Assembly (NCBI RefSeq): GCF_035946055.1
Contig: NZ_CP108364.1
Span: 248,001-312,000 of the forward strand
Reading direction: 5' to 3'
DNA: 64,000 nt
Origin: Streptomyces sp. NBC_01341
GTDB taxonomy: Bacteria > Actinomycetota > Actinomycetes > Streptomycetales > Streptomycetaceae
Each line of letters begins with the position of its first letter. Position 1 is the stretch's first letter. Below, piece after piece: positions 17,239 through 26,168 of this stretch. A model generated the notes under the pieces. It saw only the letters and a list, made by a program, of their open reading frames with translations, was not told the origin of the DNA and did not search any database. Both the position numbers and the translations under genes were made by a program.

Positions 17239-17296
17239 GTCTGCTCCAGACCTCGCCGTTCCACGCGGGACAGCCCAAGGGCGACCGGCAAGGGAT

Positions 17297-17716
17297 TCAG
17301 CTGTTGCGCGGATCGTTTCGAGGATCGATGTACTCCAGCGTGATCGGACCGAGAGCGGTCACCTGCGTGACGTACTCACCCGACTTCGCCCAGTGGAAAT
17401 GAGGGGTTCCGCCCGGGAGCACCACGACGGACCCCGGTGCGTACGCCTGGAGTTCGTTCTCGTCGAACGTCTCGCCGTGTCCGATGTAGAAGACGCCTGA
17501 GATGACCGTGTAGATCCGGTCCTCCTCGTGGCGGTGCGGCATCAATTTCTGACCGCCTGGCAGTTTGACCCGGACCACGTAGGGACCGGGCTTCATCGGA
17601 TCACCGACGACCACGGCCAGACGCGCCGAAGGAGGGAACGCCGGAAACTGCTTCCAGACGATGTCCTCCGACGCGATCGACCTGAAGACGTCCTGGTCAG
17701 GCTGGTGGGTGCGCAT
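17297..17716 (-). CDS. Cupin-domain protein
   Basis: Single-domain cupin of about 139 aa. Motif 1 is H61-R-H63 in KLMPHRHEEDRIYTVISG, motif 2 is PGGTPHFHW with His106, giving a metal-binding double-stranded beta-helix. Start is ambiguous: ATG 17716 has GGGAAGG at good spacing and yields a compact domain; ATG 17767 would add 17 residues but has only a weak site. It precedes the enolase-superfamily gene in a likely two-gene operon and may process or sense the same acid-sugar metabolite (inference). Confidence 0.85.
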   Translation of the reverse strand: MRTHQPDQDVFRSIASEDIVWKQFPAFPPSARLAVVVGDPMKPGPYVVRVKLPGGQKLMPHRHEEDRIYTVISGVFYIGHGETFDENELQAYAPGSVVVLPGGTPHFHWAKSGEYVTQVTALGPITLEYIDPRNDPRNS

Positions 17717-17995
17717 CTTCGCCGCCTTCCCTGGCGCGAGGAGCCCGTTCGGATTATGTTCACTCATTCCACACTGCGCTCACACACCTGTTCACGCCAC
17801 GTGGGCGGATGTGTGGAGACGAGACCGCTCCAGAAGCTGGTTCCGGCCGTCCGGGGGCAGATCCCGGCGCATCCGTCCGAGCAACGGTTGGTGCGCGAAA
17901 CGCGCATGGTAATTACGCATTACCTTCACACACACGATCCAATCCGTGGACATGTTTGACAGCGGTACAAATCCAGTGATCGACTCGACGTGCGT

Positions 17996-18007
17996 TTGAC
18001 GCGTCAA
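17996..18007. promoter_or_regulatory. TTGACGCGTCAA palindrome
   Basis: Perfect 12-bp palindrome 29 nt before the start of the small secreted peptide gene, within its promoter region. It may be an operator; the cognate regulator is not identifiable here. Confidence 0.4.
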
Positions 18008-18035
18008 TTTTATGTTTGTCGATCGAGGAGGACGA

Positions 18036-18278
18036 ATGTCCAGCTTCAAGGGAATCCGTCGCACTCTCGCAGGCGCGGCTCTGGCCGTGACTGCCACGGT
18101 TGCGATTGCCGGCATGGCGGGAGGCTCCGCAGCGGCAGCCACACAGGGAGGGCCCCGGAGCGAATACGTGGGCGAGTACGTCGCCTGCGGTGCCGTAGCC
18201 GCCGAGTGGAACGCGTCGGCCCAGCCCGGCGAGAGTTACGTCTGCTACGGCTACTCGCTGTACAGGGTCTGGGCGTAG
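18036..18278 (+). CDS. Small secreted protein with two cysteines (80 aa)
   Basis: Exported peptide of no known family. ATG at 18036 has GAGGAGG 5 nt upstream. Residues 1-34 are a clear Sec signal (basic N terminus, long Ala/Val core, GSAAAA cleavage region). The mature part is about 45 residues with one CGAV and one CYGY cysteine, which could form a disulphide. It ends RVWA. Streptomyces encode many such orphan secreted peptides. Two consecutive strong hairpins follow. Confidence 0.8.
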   Translation: MSSFKGIRRTLAGAALAVTATVAIAGMAGGSAAAATQGGPRSEYVGEYVACGAVAAEWNASAQPGESYVCYGYSLYRVWA

Positions 18279-18302
18279 TCCTCGGCCCGCATCCGTGCAG
18301 CA

Positions 18303-18337
18303 CCGGACGGGGCAGCGGGGGCCGCTGCCCCGTCCGG
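18303..18337 (+). terminator. Perfect 16-bp stem terminator
   Basis: Arms 18303-18318 and 18322-18337 are exact complements around a GGG loop, 24 nt after the small secreted protein stop. Confidence 0.8.
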
Positions 18338-18370
18338 CCGCAGCTCACCGACGCTGTGGGTGAACAGCCG

Positions 18371-18402
18371 GAGGGCCATTCCCGCAAGCGGGAATGGCCC
18401 TC
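18371..18402. terminator. Perfect 15-bp stem hairpin between convergent genes
   Basis: Arms 18371-18385 and 18388-18402 are exact complements with a 2-nt AA centre. It lies between the secreted-peptide gene and the end of the subtilisin gene, so it probably terminates transcription from both sides. Confidence 0.75.
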
Positions 18403-18459
18403 GTCAGGTGTTCGTCCTCGGATGCGTACAGGCCGCGCCTTCCCGTCCGAGGCGGGGCC

Positions 18460-21400
18460 TCAGCGCTTCCGGGTCACCTGGAAGGACCGGATGATCGTCT
18501 GGTCGACCTTGTTGCCTGCCGCGTCGGCGGCGGTGAGACGGATCGAGGCGTAACCGCCGCTCGCGGGCAGCCGCAGGGCCACGATGCCGATGGCGCCCAA
18601 GTGCCTGACCTTGGCGGTCTTCCAGGTCCTGCCGTCGTCGAACGACACCTTGAGGCCCAGCGAGGTGGTGACCGCCTTGGTGCCTCGCTCGGCCGCCACG
18701 GTGAAGCGGTACATACGTCCACCGTCGACGGCGCCGGCGGTGCCGACGGGCCCGTTGAGGCGCACGTTCATCAGCGGCAGCTCCGCCGGGGCAGGGCCCG
18801 ACGGACGCCCGGAGGTGAAGGTCCAGGTCGCCGATGCCCTGCTGCCCAGGGTGGACCAGCCGACCTGGCGGGTACCCGTCGACGTCAGTGTGTAGGTGCC
18901 CTTCTCGTACGGAACGACTGCCTGCAGACGGCCCAGGGAATTCACGGACGCGGTCTTCACCCCGTCGCGGTACAGGGTCGACGAGCCCGAGGTGCCCCTT
19001 GCCTCGCCCGAGTGGGTGGCCGTGTTCTCGGCTGCCGAGGAGAACAGTCCAGGCGTGAGGAAGAGGGTGTCCTCGACGCGTGAGGCTTCCACCGACCGCG
19101 CACGCAGGGGGGCCGCGTTCCAGCGGCGGGTGTACGCCCCGCCGGGCCGGAATCGTGTGGTGCCCGCGAACTGGACCTCGTCGAAGCCGGCGGTGCCCTG
19201 GGCCCGCATGCCGAGCGAGCGGTCCCAGACGAGCGCCGGGTCGTCGCTGTAGTAGCGGGTCTCCTTGCCGGGGACCGGGATCACGTTGCCGTCGCCGAAG
19301 GTGACGGCGCCGTAGGACGGAATCGGGGAGTCGATGCGGACGCCGAGCGGTTTGCCGCCCTGGCCCGCGTAGGACTCCTCGACGCGGCCGAGTTCCGCGT
19401 CGTGGAGGCTGCGGGTGAGGGTGGCGGGGACGCTGCCCTTAATGTTGACGGCGAGGTTGTAGGTGTAGCTCCAGGCCGGCTTCGTGGCGGTCCTGGGGAC
19501 CGTGCCGCTCCAGCGCTGGGTGGCCAGGAACCAGAACGGGTGGCTGGTGACCTTCTCGGTCGGCGTGGCGTAGATGCGGTCGCCCGGGAAGCCCATCACC
19601 AGCTTCTGGGTGCCGTAGCGCCCGTCCGCGCTGATGGATGTCGCCGTGGCGAAGATTCCCTCGTTCTTGGCCTGGCCCTTGTCCACCTTGAGGTTGACCT
19701 CCTCGGCGGTTCTGCCGTCGAGGAGGAGCGAGGTGTCGGTGGTGAGGCGGACGCCTGGCTCGGAGAAGAGGACCGAGGTGTGCGCCACGGGGTCGAACTT
19801 GTTCGCGGAGATGTCGTACTCGCTCTCCGGCAGTCCCATCGACACCTGGCCGTCGCCGTCGGTGGGGACGCTGTACTGCAGGCCGGTACGGGTGTCGAAG
19901 GCGGAGACGGTGGTGTCCGCGCCCACCGGCTTGCCGTCGAGGCCGAGGACGGTGAGCGACAGACCGTGGGTGAGCGGCTCGGCGTACACGCCGAAGGCGT
20001 CGCGGACCGTGGTGGTCCCGTCGCCGGTGGCGGCAACGATCGATCCGCCGTAGGCGCCCGCCATCGCGTCGTCGACGAGAGCGGTGAGCCTGACAGAGGC
20101 GGTGCCGTGGGCCGGGACGGTCACGGTGTCGGCCGACAGGCCGAAAGCGCGGGCGGGCGCGGCCTGGCCCCGTGGCCCGTACGCGTCGACGGACAGGTGG
20201 AGTGTGACGTCGGTGTCACCGTCGTTGGTGTAGGTGGCGGTGCCGGTTCTCGTGACGTCCTGGTGCGGCCAGTCGGCCTTGCCGAGGCTGATGCTGCCGG
20301 AGGTGGCGCGCACGTGCTGCGTCGCGGCGCGGGCCACATCGAGCCGGCCGCTGCCCTGGTCGTAGGCCGTCAGCCCTGGGAGGCCCTTGGCGGCGCTCGT
20401 GAGCGCCGCCTTGAAGTCCGCCGCCCTCCAGGCCGGGTGCTGCTGCGCGAGCAGCGCCACAGCTCCGGTCACGTGGGGGGTCGCCATGGAAGTGCCGGAG
20501 GCAGTGACGTACGAGGAGCCGGCCGGATCTCCCATGGTCGTGCCCGCGGCGCGGGCTGCGGTGATGTCCTGGCCGGGGGCGAGGATGTCCGGCTTGACGG
20601 CGAAGTCGCCGATCCGCGGGCCGCGGCTCGAGAAGTCGCTGAGGGCGTCCTGCTTCGTGGAACTGCCCACAGTGAGCGCGGAGTCGGCGATCCCCGGGCT
20701 GCCGACCGTCCCGCCGTAGTAGTCGGCCGCCGGTGCGCCTTCGTTGCCGGCCGCGATCACGAACAGGGTGCCGTGGTCGGCGGTCAGTCGGTCGACCGCC
20801 TCGGTGAGCGGGTCCGACTGGGCGTAGGGGGCTGATCCGAGGCTGAGGTTTACCGCTGTGGCGCCGCTCTCGGCCGCCCAGGTCATGCCGTTGATCACGG
20901 CGTCGTCGGCGCAGAAGCCGTCATCGGTGCAGACCTTGCCCACGAGCAGCTGGGCGCCGGGGGCGACACCCTTGTACTTTCCGGCCGAGGCGGCGCCGGT
21001 GCCCGCGATGACGGAGGCGGTGTGAGTACCGTGGCCGTGTCCGTCCACCGCGGACCCGGAGCCGGTGAAGTCCTTGACCCTGTCGGCGGCGGCCTTGCCC
21101 GCGAGGTCCGGGTGAGTGGGGTCGTAGCCGGTGTCGAGGTCAGCGACGGTGACGCCCTTGCCGGTGATGTGCGACCCGGCGGCGCCGACGCTGTCCCAGA
21201 CCTGAGGGGCACCGATGATGGCGGTGCTCTCGGCGAGGGCGATGCGGCTGCGGCCGTTGAGCCACAGCTTGTTCAGCGGGCCGCGCAGTCCCTGCGTTCC
21301 CGTGACGAACTTCCAGAAAGAGGCGGCGTCCCGCTTGGCGGTGGTGAAGCTGCCACCGCCGAGGACGTCAAGGGTGCCGGTGATCCTTGCTCCGTGCCGC

Positions 21401-21864
21401 TCGACAGCGGCGCGGGCAGCACCGGAGTCGCCGCCGCGGCCGGAGTAGAGCAGCGGCAGTGAGTCGTCCGCGGCATCGTCGTAGCCGGCGTCGAGCTGCT
21501 CGGTGACGTCGAACAGGCGAGGATCGAGCCTTCCGGCGGTCAGCAGGGCCTGGGCGTCGGAAGGGACCACCGAGATGTGGTGGTCGGCTCCGTGCCACTG
21601 GTGCGACGTCTGGAAGCCGATGTGGGTACGGCCGGGACCGCGCTCCACGCTCACTGCGGGAGCCTCACTGGAGCCGCGGGTCACGGTGACCTTGTCACCG
21701 GTGATCAGGGTGAGGGTGTGGACGGCCTTGGCGCCCGGGACGGAGTCGCCCGGGACGGCGATGGCCGGGGAGGAGCCGGGGGACGCCTCGGCTGCGCCGG
21801 GCACCGCCCCCGCGACCAGGCCGGCCAGTGCGGGAAGCAGGGCCCATCTCGCTCGTATACGCAT
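18460..21864 (-). CDS. Large secreted S8 subtilisin-like protease
   Basis: Extracellular serine peptidase of 1134 aa. Signal peptide 1-27, a propeptide-like region to about 205, then the S8 catalytic domain with Asp244 (VADLDTG), His278 (DGHGHGTH) and Ser459 (ASGTSMATPH). Asn of the oxyanion hole lies in AAGNEG near 373. After about residue 520 come several beta-sandwich/Ig-like regions, ending in a domain with VSFDDGRTWKTAKV. This matches the large Streptomyces secreted subtilases with C-terminal accessory domains. ATG 21864 has AAAGG upstream. Single gene, strongly terminated on its 3' side. Confidence 0.95.
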   Translation of the reverse strand: MRIRARWALLPALAGLVAGAVPGAAEASPGSSPAIAVPGDSVPGAKAVHTLTLITGDKVTVTRGSSEAPAVSVERGPGRTHIGFQTSHQWHGADHHISVVPSDAQALLTAGRLDPRLFDVTEQLDAGYDDAADDSLPLLYSGRGGDSGAARAAVERHGARITGTLDVLGGGSFTTAKRDAASFWKFVTGTQGLRGPLNKLWLNGRSRIALAESTAIIGAPQVWDSVGAAGSHITGKGVTVADLDTGYDPTHPDLAGKAAADRVKDFTGSGSAVDGHGHGTHTASVIAGTGAASAGKYKGVAPGAQLLVGKVCTDDGFCADDAVINGMTWAAESGATAVNLSLGSAPYAQSDPLTEAVDRLTADHGTLFVIAAGNEGAPAADYYGGTVGSPGIADSALTVGSSTKQDALSDFSSRGPRIGDFAVKPDILAPGQDITAARAAGTTMGDPAGSSYVTASGTSMATPHVTGAVALLAQQHPAWRAADFKAALTSAAKGLPGLTAYDQGSGRLDVARAATQHVRATSGSISLGKADWPHQDVTRTGTATYTNDGDTDVTLHLSVDAYGPRGQAAPARAFGLSADTVTVPAHGTASVRLTALVDDAMAGAYGGSIVAATGDGTTTVRDAFGVYAEPLTHGLSLTVLGLDGKPVGADTTVSAFDTRTGLQYSVPTDGDGQVSMGLPESEYDISANKFDPVAHTSVLFSEPGVRLTTDTSLLLDGRTAEEVNLKVDKGQAKNEGIFATATSISADGRYGTQKLVMGFPGDRIYATPTEKVTSHPFWFLATQRWSGTVPRTATKPAWSYTYNLAVNIKGSVPATLTRSLHDAELGRVEESYAGQGGKPLGVRIDSPIPSYGAVTFGDGNVIPVPGKETRYYSDDPALVWDRSLGMRAQGTAGFDEVQFAGTTRFRPGGAYTRRWNAAPLRARSVEASRVEDTLFLTPGLFSSAAENTATHSGEARGTSGSSTLYRDGVKTASVNSLGRLQAVVPYEKGTYTLTSTGTRQVGWSTLGSRASATWTFTSGRPSGPAPAELPLMNVRLNGPVGTAGAVDGGRMYRFTVAAERGTKAVTTSLGLKVSFDDGRTWKTAKVRHLGAIGIVALRLPASGGYASIRLTAADAAGNKVDQTIIRSFQVTRKR

Positions 21865-22592
21865 GTATGAGTACCTTTTGGCCGCCCGGAGACCGGTGAG
21901 CGGGCGGCGGACAAGTGAGGTACCGGCGGCTGCCGGACACCCTGGGACGCGGCCTCGGCAGTCACCTGGCGGATGCGGTCGGACGTCCGGTCAGCCCGGG
22001 CTGCCGGCCGAGTCGTTGGTCACAGGGGTGAGAAAATCACACTTGATGAGAAAACGACATAGGAGGGCACGATTCAGTGAGACATTTGCAGAAACAATAA
22101 TTGCCGATGTTGAAAGATGTCCCGAAAAGTACGTGGCTCGCAGAGCGCCGGCCACCCCTCACACGTGCGTGCACACTCGACGGCGCGGCACCGATTCGAT
22201 CGCCGAGAGCGTCGAGCTGGATCCGGCAGCCGTAGTGCTTGTCGAGCGGCACGAAGGTGGCGGCGCCGCAGAGTTGCTGATTGCGATCACACCTCCCCCA
22301 CGGCTCGGGCCCACCGATGAGGGCAGACCGAAAAGGGACGAGCCGAGGAGGGACGAGAGCCGAGGTGGAGCCGCTGCGGAGATGGTGTCAAAGGAGCGCA
22401 CCGACGTTGCACGAAACCCGCACGATGACTGATCATGTGTGTGCCGATGGAACACATCCTCTCTGCGCACGGCAAGGATGTGGCCACCCGCATGCGCTCA
22501 CGCACCTCACACCTCACCGTCGCTCCCCGTATGCACCCGGTCGGAGCCGCATGCTCACACCCGCGGGTCACCGCAGAAGGAGAAGTGCCTGT
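21865..22592. other. Gene-free stretch with an AT-rich patch
   Basis: About 730 bases without a convincing gene. Bases 22025-22130 are markedly AT-richer than the surroundings (runs such as agaaaacgacat and gaaacaataattg) and contain an isolated strong ribosome-site-like TAGGAGGG at 22061 that leads only to a 7-codon GTG frame. It presumably carries the subtilisin promoter at the left end. Confidence 0.4.
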
Positions 22593-22748
22593 ATGTACTC
22601 GGAGTCCGAACTCATCGAGCGTGCCCGCGAGTCACTGGAAGCACATCGCGCCGTGTGCAAGCCCTGCCGCGCTGAGGGGAGACCGTGCGCTGCGGCGAAG
22701 TTCCTCAGCCGCACGCACAACGATCTGGTGAGAGCCATGCGCAGGTGA
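22593..22748 (+). CDS. Small Cys-rich protein (51 aa)
   Basis: Short soluble protein with an AGAAGGAGAAG ribosome site upstream of ATG 22593. Sequence begins MYSESELIERARESLEAH and has a CKPCRAEGRPC cluster (C-x2-C-x6-C), suggesting metal binding or a redox role, then a basic helix ending AMRR. Family unknown to me. It is convergent with the membrane-protein gene 22863-23747. Confidence 0.6.
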   Translation: MYSESELIERARESLEAHRAVCKPCRAEGRPCAAAKFLSRTHNDLVRAMRR

Positions 22749-22862
22749 GCCGTGGAACTCCCGGCGTCCGCGCGGGAATGGGTGGTGGCGGCGACTGCGG
22801 CGATCCGGCCGTCGAGCCGCACGGCGCCCCACGGAGTCGGCATCCGCGCGGTCGCGCGGCAC

Positions 22863-23747
22863 TCACCGCAGCACGACCGCGCTCGTCCGGTTGGTGTTGG
22901 CGTCCTCGATGCACCCCCGCAGACGCATCACATCGTGCGGGGGCAGGGCGGGACGGATGACGGCGACGTAGACGCCGTCGTGCAGCCGCTTCAGCCGGGC
23001 GTCCTCGTTGGGCGCTGCCGTGGAACGACGGCAGGTCTGCCAGAGGTCGTTCGCCGCCAGCCGGACGTCGCCGACGTCCCCGCTGCCGCGTGTCTCCACC
23101 GCGAACGTCATGCTGGTACTCGCCGCGCGCGGGGCCGGCTCGGGCCGGGTCTGGGTGGCATCCGCCAGGGCCGACCACAATAGCGGGACGAGCAGCAGCG
23201 CTCCCACGACCGTCGCCACCGCGAGCCCACGGCGCACCGGACGAACCGGCGTGACCGCCGGATGGTCCTCGATGGAGTCCGCATCCCCGACCGCGGGGGC
23301 GGTCAGGGCGGTCAGGCGCCCGGCCAGCCGCCTCTCCGCACCGCGTCCCGCGCTGGCGCCCGCGATCTTCTGAAGGAGTGTCGCGAGACCGGACAGGGCC
23401 GCGCCGGCCACCATCAGCACCGGCACGAAGACGAAGGTGCGCTGAGTGCCGTCCAGGTCGGCCGGGTCCAGCCAGGCGAACCGGCCCCGGGTCGGGGCCC
23501 TGGTCTGCTCCAGCCGGTTGCGCACGTCTTCCATCCGCGCGAAGGACTGCTCCATCCGGCTCTCCAGCCGGGCGAACCGAGTGAGGAGCAGGACGGTGGC
23601 CATGAGGACCTCGGTGATCAGGAAGAGCATGGCCGAGATCAGGGCCCGCTGCCATTCCCATCGGGTCAGGTAGAGGACGGTGTAGTAGCCGGCATAGACA
23701 CCGGCCAGTCCGCCGAAGGCGTACGCGGACAACTTCAGTGCTTTCAT
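22863..23747 (-). CDS. Membrane protein coupled to PEP-utilising enzyme gene
   Basis: Integral membrane protein of 294 aa with no family I can name. Hydrophobic helices at about residues 8-28, 37-60, 107-128 and 176-196; a coiled-coil-like stretch (RLESRMEQSFARMEDVRNRL) lies at 61-80 between the second and third. The C-terminal about 95 residues appear exported and contain two Cys. Its ATG overlaps the stop of the upstream 700-aa gene (ATGA), so expression is translationally coupled. The pairing suggests a shared process, perhaps at the membrane. Confidence 0.75.
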   Translation of the reverse strand: MKALKLSAYAFGGLAGVYAGYYTVLYLTRWEWQRALISAMLFLITEVLMATVLLLTRFARLESRMEQSFARMEDVRNRLEQTRAPTRGRFAWLDPADLDGTQRTFVFVPVLMVAGAALSGLATLLQKIAGASAGRGAERRLAGRLTALTAPAVGDADSIEDHPAVTPVRPVRRGLAVATVVGALLLVPLLWSALADATQTRPEPAPRAASTSMTFAVETRGSGDVGDVRLAANDLWQTCRRSTAAPNEDARLKRLHDGVYVAVIRPALPPHDVMRLRGCIEDANTNRTSAVVLR

Positions 23748-25846
23748 GCTGCCGTCTCCTGTCGGGAAGCGGTCGTTGCGGCAGGAGTCCCGGTCAGGTC
23801 GCGCAAGGTCACGGCACCCGTGCCGCCGTCAACGGCCAGGGCCGTGCCGGCGGGGAATCGTTCGATCGCCTCCGCGACGCCCACAGCGGTGGGCACCCGC
23901 TGTTCACGGGCGAGAACGGCCAGGTGCGACAGCGGACTTCCCGTCTGCGCCACGAGCCCGGCCAGGCCGGGCAGCAGGGATGCCAGTGCTGGGTCAAGGT
24001 GCTCCACGATCAGGACCGGACGTTCGGGGCGCTCGCCCCGCCCGTCCCAAGCCGTGCCGACGCCGAAACCTCCCCCCGCGCCCTGCCCCTGACCCGGCTC
24101 CGACGGGCCGGACGGCTTCTCCGCGACCGGGATGCCGTCGGCGAGACGGAATACGGCGGGCAGCGCCCCGGACTCCGGGCGCGGGGCCCTATCGCCGAGG
24201 TCGGCCGGCAGCCCCTCACCCCGGGCTGCCCGCACGAGTTCGTCCCAGCGCAGCAGGGCCAGGCGGGGCAGAGAGGCTTCTGCGCGCCCGGCCGACAGCC
24301 GACGGGCCAGTTCCGCCAGCATCCGGACCTGCATCTCCTGCACCCAGCGAATGCGCAGCCGCAGCCCTTCGCGCACCGGGAGGGAGTCCACTCCCCGGGG
24401 CAGGAACGTGATGTTGCCCGCGTCGGGGAGTGGCGTCCGGCCGGAGAGCGTGGGTGGCAGCAGGGCGAGCAGTACGGGGTGGAGGGCGATGAGCTCCTCG
24501 TGGCTCAGCCCGCGGCCGCGGTCCTCGGCCAGTTCCGCCAGCGCCTCGCCGGCCGCCGTCGCACCGCTCCCCGTGCCGAGCAGCGCGCCGGCCAGGGACT
24601 CCTGGGCGTGGAGGGCGGACAGCGTTTGCCGCCCCCAGGCGACGGCGTCGAGCAGCCGCCCGCTGAGCATGTCACCGGCGGGCGGGAAACCCGCCAGGGC
24701 GCGGTCCACGTCCGCCATCAGGTCGACGGCCAGCAGCGGCAGGGCGGAGCGCAGCCTGCCCACCCGCCAGGCCGCCGCCGCCCGCCGTGCCCCGTTGGCG
24801 GTGTTGACCCGGTCGAGGAAGGGATGCGCGGGGGGTACGGTGCCCAGCAGGCGCAGGTCCGCCACGGCTCTCCCCTGCACGGTCGTCACCACGGGAAGCC
24901 GGCGCAAGCGGCGCCGCGGTGCTGCCCCGGCGATGTCGAGTGCCACGGTCAGACCGTGGGACATGGGAACCGCCCACAGGTCCTCCTCGAGCGGCTGGAG
25001 CACGCCCGGAAGGGTCTCGGCGACAGGGCCGGGCCCGAACAGGCGAGCGCCGCGCGGCGGCCGGGGCGTCATGGCCGTGATGGGGCGGGACTGGAAGAGC
25101 CACAGCTGCCCCTCGCCGTCGAAGCCGAACTCCATGTCCTGCGGACCGCCGAAGACGCGTTCGGTCGACTTCGCCAGGTTCACGAGCTGATGCCGACGCG
25201 CGCGCGTCAGCAGGCGGTCGCCGCGCCGTCCGGCGGGGTCGCCGCCCACCGGCCGCGCCAGGCGCGTCAGTTGGTAGCGCACACCCGGCGTGCTGCCGTC
25301 GACGAGTTGGTCGGGACCACCCCGGACCGCACTCACCAGGATGCGGTCGGTACGGCCCTCGACCGGATCCGCGCCGAACATCACCCCGCCGACGGCCGAC
25401 TCGAGCATCGGCTGGACCAGCACCGCCATGCCGTCGGCGGGCACGTCCTGCGCTGCCGGACGCAGCGGTCTGACCCGTCGGGCGGAGGCCAGCACCGTCC
25501 TCACGGCCGAGACGAAGGAGTCCCAGCCCTGGACGTCCAGCACGGAGTCGAAGCGTCCCGCCATGGAGGAGTTCTCGGTGTCCTCGTAGAGGGACGAGGA
25601 TCGTACGACCAACGGCTCTTGGCCCTCCCCGCCGGCCAGGGTCCGCCAAGCACCGCGCAACGCCTCGTGCCCGGTGAGGGCACCGGGGGCACGCTCGGCG
25701 GGCACCAGGACGAATCCCGGCAGCACGGGCAGACCGGCTACGGCGGCACGGGCCAGATGGGCGGCCTTGGCCCCGGTGATGGCCGTGTCCTCGGCCGAGG
25801 GAGTCCCCAGGGGCACCACGGCCCACTCCGTAGTCTCGAATCGCAT
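23744..25846 (-). CDS. PEP/pyruvate-binding and PEP-utilising mobile-domain protein
   Basis: 700-aa protein with the architecture of PEP synthase/rifampin phosphotransferase-like enzymes. An N-terminal ATP-grasp PPDK_N-type domain (about 20-270) has GAKAAHLARA, VRSSSLYEDTENSSMAG and the DMEFGFDGEGQLWLFQSRP end. A long linker follows and a C-terminal swivelling domain carries the phosphohistidine motif TGSPLSHLAVLAREQ with His641. Members transfer the beta-phosphate of ATP to pyruvate or to a drug. No separate C-terminal PEP-binding TIM barrel is evident, matching the three-part rifampin phosphotransferase layout. The linker lacks recognised drug-binding residues, so the substrate is open. Confidence 0.85.
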   Translation of the reverse strand: MRFETTEWAVVPLGTPSAEDTAITGAKAAHLARAAVAGLPVLPGFVLVPAERAPGALTGHEALRGAWRTLAGGEGQEPLVVRSSSLYEDTENSSMAGRFDSVLDVQGWDSFVSAVRTVLASARRVRPLRPAAQDVPADGMAVLVQPMLESAVGGVMFGADPVEGRTDRILVSAVRGGPDQLVDGSTPGVRYQLTRLARPVGGDPAGRRGDRLLTRARRHQLVNLAKSTERVFGGPQDMEFGFDGEGQLWLFQSRPITAMTPRPPRGARLFGPGPVAETLPGVLQPLEEDLWAVPMSHGLTVALDIAGAAPRRRLRRLPVVTTVQGRAVADLRLLGTVPPAHPFLDRVNTANGARRAAAAWRVGRLRSALPLLAVDLMADVDRALAGFPPAGDMLSGRLLDAVAWGRQTLSALHAQESLAGALLGTGSGATAAGEALAELAEDRGRGLSHEELIALHPVLLALLPPTLSGRTPLPDAGNITFLPRGVDSLPVREGLRLRIRWVQEMQVRMLAELARRLSAGRAEASLPRLALLRWDELVRAARGEGLPADLGDRAPRPESGALPAVFRLADGIPVAEKPSGPSEPGQGQGAGGGFGVGTAWDGRGERPERPVLIVEHLDPALASLLPGLAGLVAQTGSPLSHLAVLAREQRVPTAVGVAEAIERFPAGTALAVDGGTGAVTLRDLTGTPAATTASRQETAA

Positions 25847-26168
25847 GGCTGTCTCTCTCTGTGTGCGTGATGTCGGGCGGGCTTCCCGCGGTCACGGATG
25901 CTGCGGGAATCGGGATGCCGGGAAGGTGGACCCGGCAGGCCGCGCTCTCGGCGACGGGCGGGGCTCCTCCTGACGACGAGGTGCGGGGCCGGGCGTGGCG
26001 GCCGGCGGTGACACTGACCGGTGCATGCACTTCTGCGCTGCTGTCGAGGCAGCTCGAATCGTGCTCGTACGCCGTGGTGGTCGTTCCGGCAGCGGTGGAA
26101 CCGGGGCCGTCCCCGGGCTGATGGTGCGGAGAAGGCAGCGCCGGGGGTGACCCTGCTCGCGGTGACCG
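25847..26168. other. Gene-free stretch
   Basis: About 320 bases between the PEP-type operon start and the end of the next minus-strand gene. It presumably holds the operon promoter; no clear motif or hairpin recognised. Confidence 0.4.

Noticed and set aside
19402..20835. 477-codon plus-strand frame opposite the subtilisin
   Set aside because: Mirror of the protease catalytic domain.
22053..22433. Open frame starting MRKRHRRARFSETFAETI in the AT-rich patch
   Set aside because: No ribosome site, and composition becomes low-complexity Arg/Glu-rich; not supported as a gene.
23738..25870. 710-codon plus-strand frame opposite the PEP-type gene
   Set aside because: Arg/Gln/His-rich antisense mirror with no motifs.
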